Source: Doryteuthis pealeii
Taxonomy: Eukaryota > Mollusca > Cephalopoda > Myopsida > Loliginidae
Assembly: GCA_023376005.1 (NCBI GenBank)
Contig: CM042151.1
Span: 74,460,054 to 74,524,053 of the forward strand
Direction of reading: 5' to 3'
Length of the DNA stretch: 64,000 nt
Positions 61,901 to 64,000 of this stretch are shown here, one piece after another. How positions within the stretch are numbered: the stretch's first letter is position 1; every line of letters begins with the position of its first letter. The notes below the pieces were generated by a model that did no database searches, was not told where the DNA came from, and saw only the letters and a program-made list of their open reading frames with translations. The position numbers and the translations under genes were made by a program.

Positions 61901-64000
61901 ATATCAATCCAAAATGAACTTTATTACAATTGAAAACATCCTTTAAGCGTGTATAATTTAAGGAATTATCAATTCAAAAAACTTATTTAGCAATTTGAAA
62001 ACTTCCTTTAAGCTGTATAATTAAGAATATCAATCAAAATGAACTTAATTAGGCAATTGAAAACGTCCTTAAGCGTGTATAATTAAGGAAATATCAATCA
62101 AAATGAATATAGCAATTGAAAACGTCCTTAAGCGTGTATAATTAAGGAGTACAAGTCAAAATGAACTATTAGCAATTGAAACGTTCCTTTTAAGCGTGTG
62201 TAATTAAGAATATCAATCAAAATGAACTTAATTAGCATTGAAAACGTCCTTTTTAAGCGTGTATAATAAGTAATAGCAATCAAAATGAACTTATAGCAAT
62301 AAAACGTCCTTAGCGTGTATAATTAAGGAATATCAATCAAAATGAACTTATTAACAATCTTGAAAACCGTTCTCTTAAGCGTGATATAATTAAGGAATAG
62401 CAATTCAAAATGAAACTTATTAGCAAATTGAAAACGTCCTTAAAGCGTGTAATAATTAAGGAATATCAATCAAAATGAACTTATTAACAATTGAAAAACG
62501 TTCTTTGAAGCGTGTATAATTAAGGAATAATCAATCAAAATGAAACTTATTAGCAAATTTGAAATACTCTTTAACCGTTAGTTTGTAATTAAGGAATAAT
62601 CAATCAAAATAACTTATAACATTGAAAACGTCCTTAAGCGTGTATAATTAAGGAATATCAATCAAAATGAACTATTACAATGAAAACGTCCTTTAAGCGT
62701 GTGTAATTTAAGGAATATCAATCAAAATGAACTTATTAGCAATTGAAAAACTTCCTTTAAGCGTGTGAATTAAGGAATATTCAATCAAAATGAAACTTAT
62801 TAGCAATTGCCAAAAGTCCTTGAAGCGGTATAATTAAGGAATATCAATCAAAATGAATTAATAGCAATTGAAAAACTCCTTTAAGCGTGTATAATTAAGG
62901 AATATCAATCAAAAATGAATTATAGCATTGAAAACGCTCCTTTAAGCGTGTATAATTAAGAATATCAATCAAAATTGAACTTAAGCCAATTGAAAACTTC
63001 CTTAAAGCGTGTATAAATAAGAATATCAATCAAAATGAACTAATAGCAATTGAAAAAACGTACCTTTAAGCTGTATAATTAAGGAATATCAATCCAAAAA
63101 GTGAACTTATTAGCCAATTGAACTTCTTTAAGCGTGTTATAATTAAGGAATATCAATCAAAATAACTTATTAGGCAAATTGAAAACAGTCATTTAAGCGT
63201 TGTTATAATTAAGCGAAATATCAATCAAAATGACTTATTAACAATTGAAAACTCATTTAAGCGTGTATAATTAAGAATATCAATCAAAATGAACTTATTA
63301 GCAATTGAAAACGTCCTTTAAGCGTGTATAAATTAAGGAATACAATCATAAATGAACTTATTAGCAATTGAAAACGTCCTTAAGCGTGTATAATTGAGAA
63401 TATTCAATCAAAATTAACTATTAGCAATTGAAAAACGTCCTTTAAGCGGTGATATAATTAAGGAATATTCAATCAAAATAACTTATTAGCAAGTGAAAAC
63501 GTCCTTTAAGCGTGTATAATATAAGAATACAATCAAAATGATATTATAGCAATTAGAAAACGTCCTTTAAGCTGTATAATTAAGGAATATCAAATCAAAT
63601 GAACTTATTAGCAATTGAAAACTTCCTTTAAGCGTGTTTATAATAAGAATAATCAACCAAAATGAACTATTAGCAAATTGAAAACGTCCTTAAGCTGATA
63701 ATTAAGGGCCAATAATCAACAAAAGCAACTTATTTAGCAATTAAAACGTCAATTTAAGAGTGTATAATTTAAGGAAATATCAATCAAAATGAACTTATTA
63801 AGCAATTGAAAACTCCTTTTAAGCGTGTATAATAAGGAATATCAATCAAAATGAACTTATAAGCAATTGAAACATCCTTAAGCGTATTAATTAAGGAATA
63901 ATCATCAAAATAAACTTTAATTAGCAATTGAAAACTTCCTTTAACGTGTATAATTAAAATATCAATCAAAATGAAACTTATTAGCAAAATTGAAAACGTC
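55950..64000 (+). repeat. 62-bp satellite array
   Basis: Head-to-tail copies of an AT-rich 62-bp unit fill the window to its end, about 130 copies. Landmarks in each unit are AAGGAATATCAATCAAAATG, CTTATTAGCAATTGAAAAC and CCTTTAAGCGTG. Base variants recur at a few sites (GTCC, TTCC, GTCA or GTTC before the T-run; TTAGCAA or TTAACAA), which may mark sub-families. Most other differences are single-base gains or losses scattered without pattern, as in uncorrected long reads. Minor insertions occur (for example near 56372 and 57823). Frames in the array are artefacts. There is no spacer diversity, so it is not a CRISPR array. Confidence 0.97.

Noticed and set aside
55950..64000. Possible CRISPR-like array or coding frames in the periodic DNA
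   Set aside because: Units are contiguous with no unique spacers, in an animal genome. Frames at 60442-60624 and 63784-63987 arise from indels in the satellite.

Overview
The window is animal nuclear DNA from an AT-rich, repeat-dense genome. It holds a Tx1/L1-type LINE, a Penelope-like element, a Ty3/gypsy pol fragment, a gag-bearing LTR element, tRNA-related SINEs, MITE-like elements and one C2H2 zinc-finger gene. This mix suits a marine invertebrate, perhaps a mollusc, but nothing here fixes the taxon. There is no operon, CRISPR array or prokaryotic gene. Three runs of N (9225-9324, 19832-19841, 55850-55949) cut the window into four contigs, and much of the structure follows those cuts. Region 1 (1-19831, with a gap inside): AT-rich DNA carrying a large imperfect inverted repeat. 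Its arms lie at about 1955-5370 and 12075-15716, with a spacer of about 6.7 kb. Each arm contains a smaller foldback element, a tRNA-like SINE piece and an array of a GC-rich repeat of about 235-285 bp that can form a string of hairpins. The spacer holds a MITE with a perfect 8-bp target-site duplication (5862-6673) and a tRNA-type SINE (7070-7304). A GC-rich Tx1-like LINE with both ORFs, broken by frameshifts and a 10-bp duplication, fills 15717-19831 and runs into a gap. Region 2 (19842-55849): one contig that is almost wholly a giant palindrome. The left arm (about 20053-37648) is repeated in reverse complement by the right arm (about 37816-55849), with a loop of about 165 bp. Going inward, each arm holds a gag-like ORF and a 3' LTR, a SINE core, a 12-finger C2H2 gene, microsatellites, a hammerhead-like motif with a Penelope-like element, a zinc-finger scrap, a long duplicated AT-rich stretch, and a Ty3/gypsy RNase H-integrase fragment next to the turn. 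The arms differ mainly by single-base indels, more of them in the right arm, and frame breaks in one arm are often absent or different in the other. This fits a fold-back long-read contig at least as well as a real inverted duplication. Right-arm genes should therefore not be counted as second copies. Region 3 (55950-64000): about 130 copies of a 62-bp AT-rich satellite, apparently uncorrected long-read sequence. The genes do not form a pathway; apart from the zinc-finger gene, all recognisable coding DNA belongs to mobile elements. The main points of interest are the contig-wide palindrome, the hairpin-string repeat, the hammerhead-like motif beside the Penelope-like element, and the satellite.
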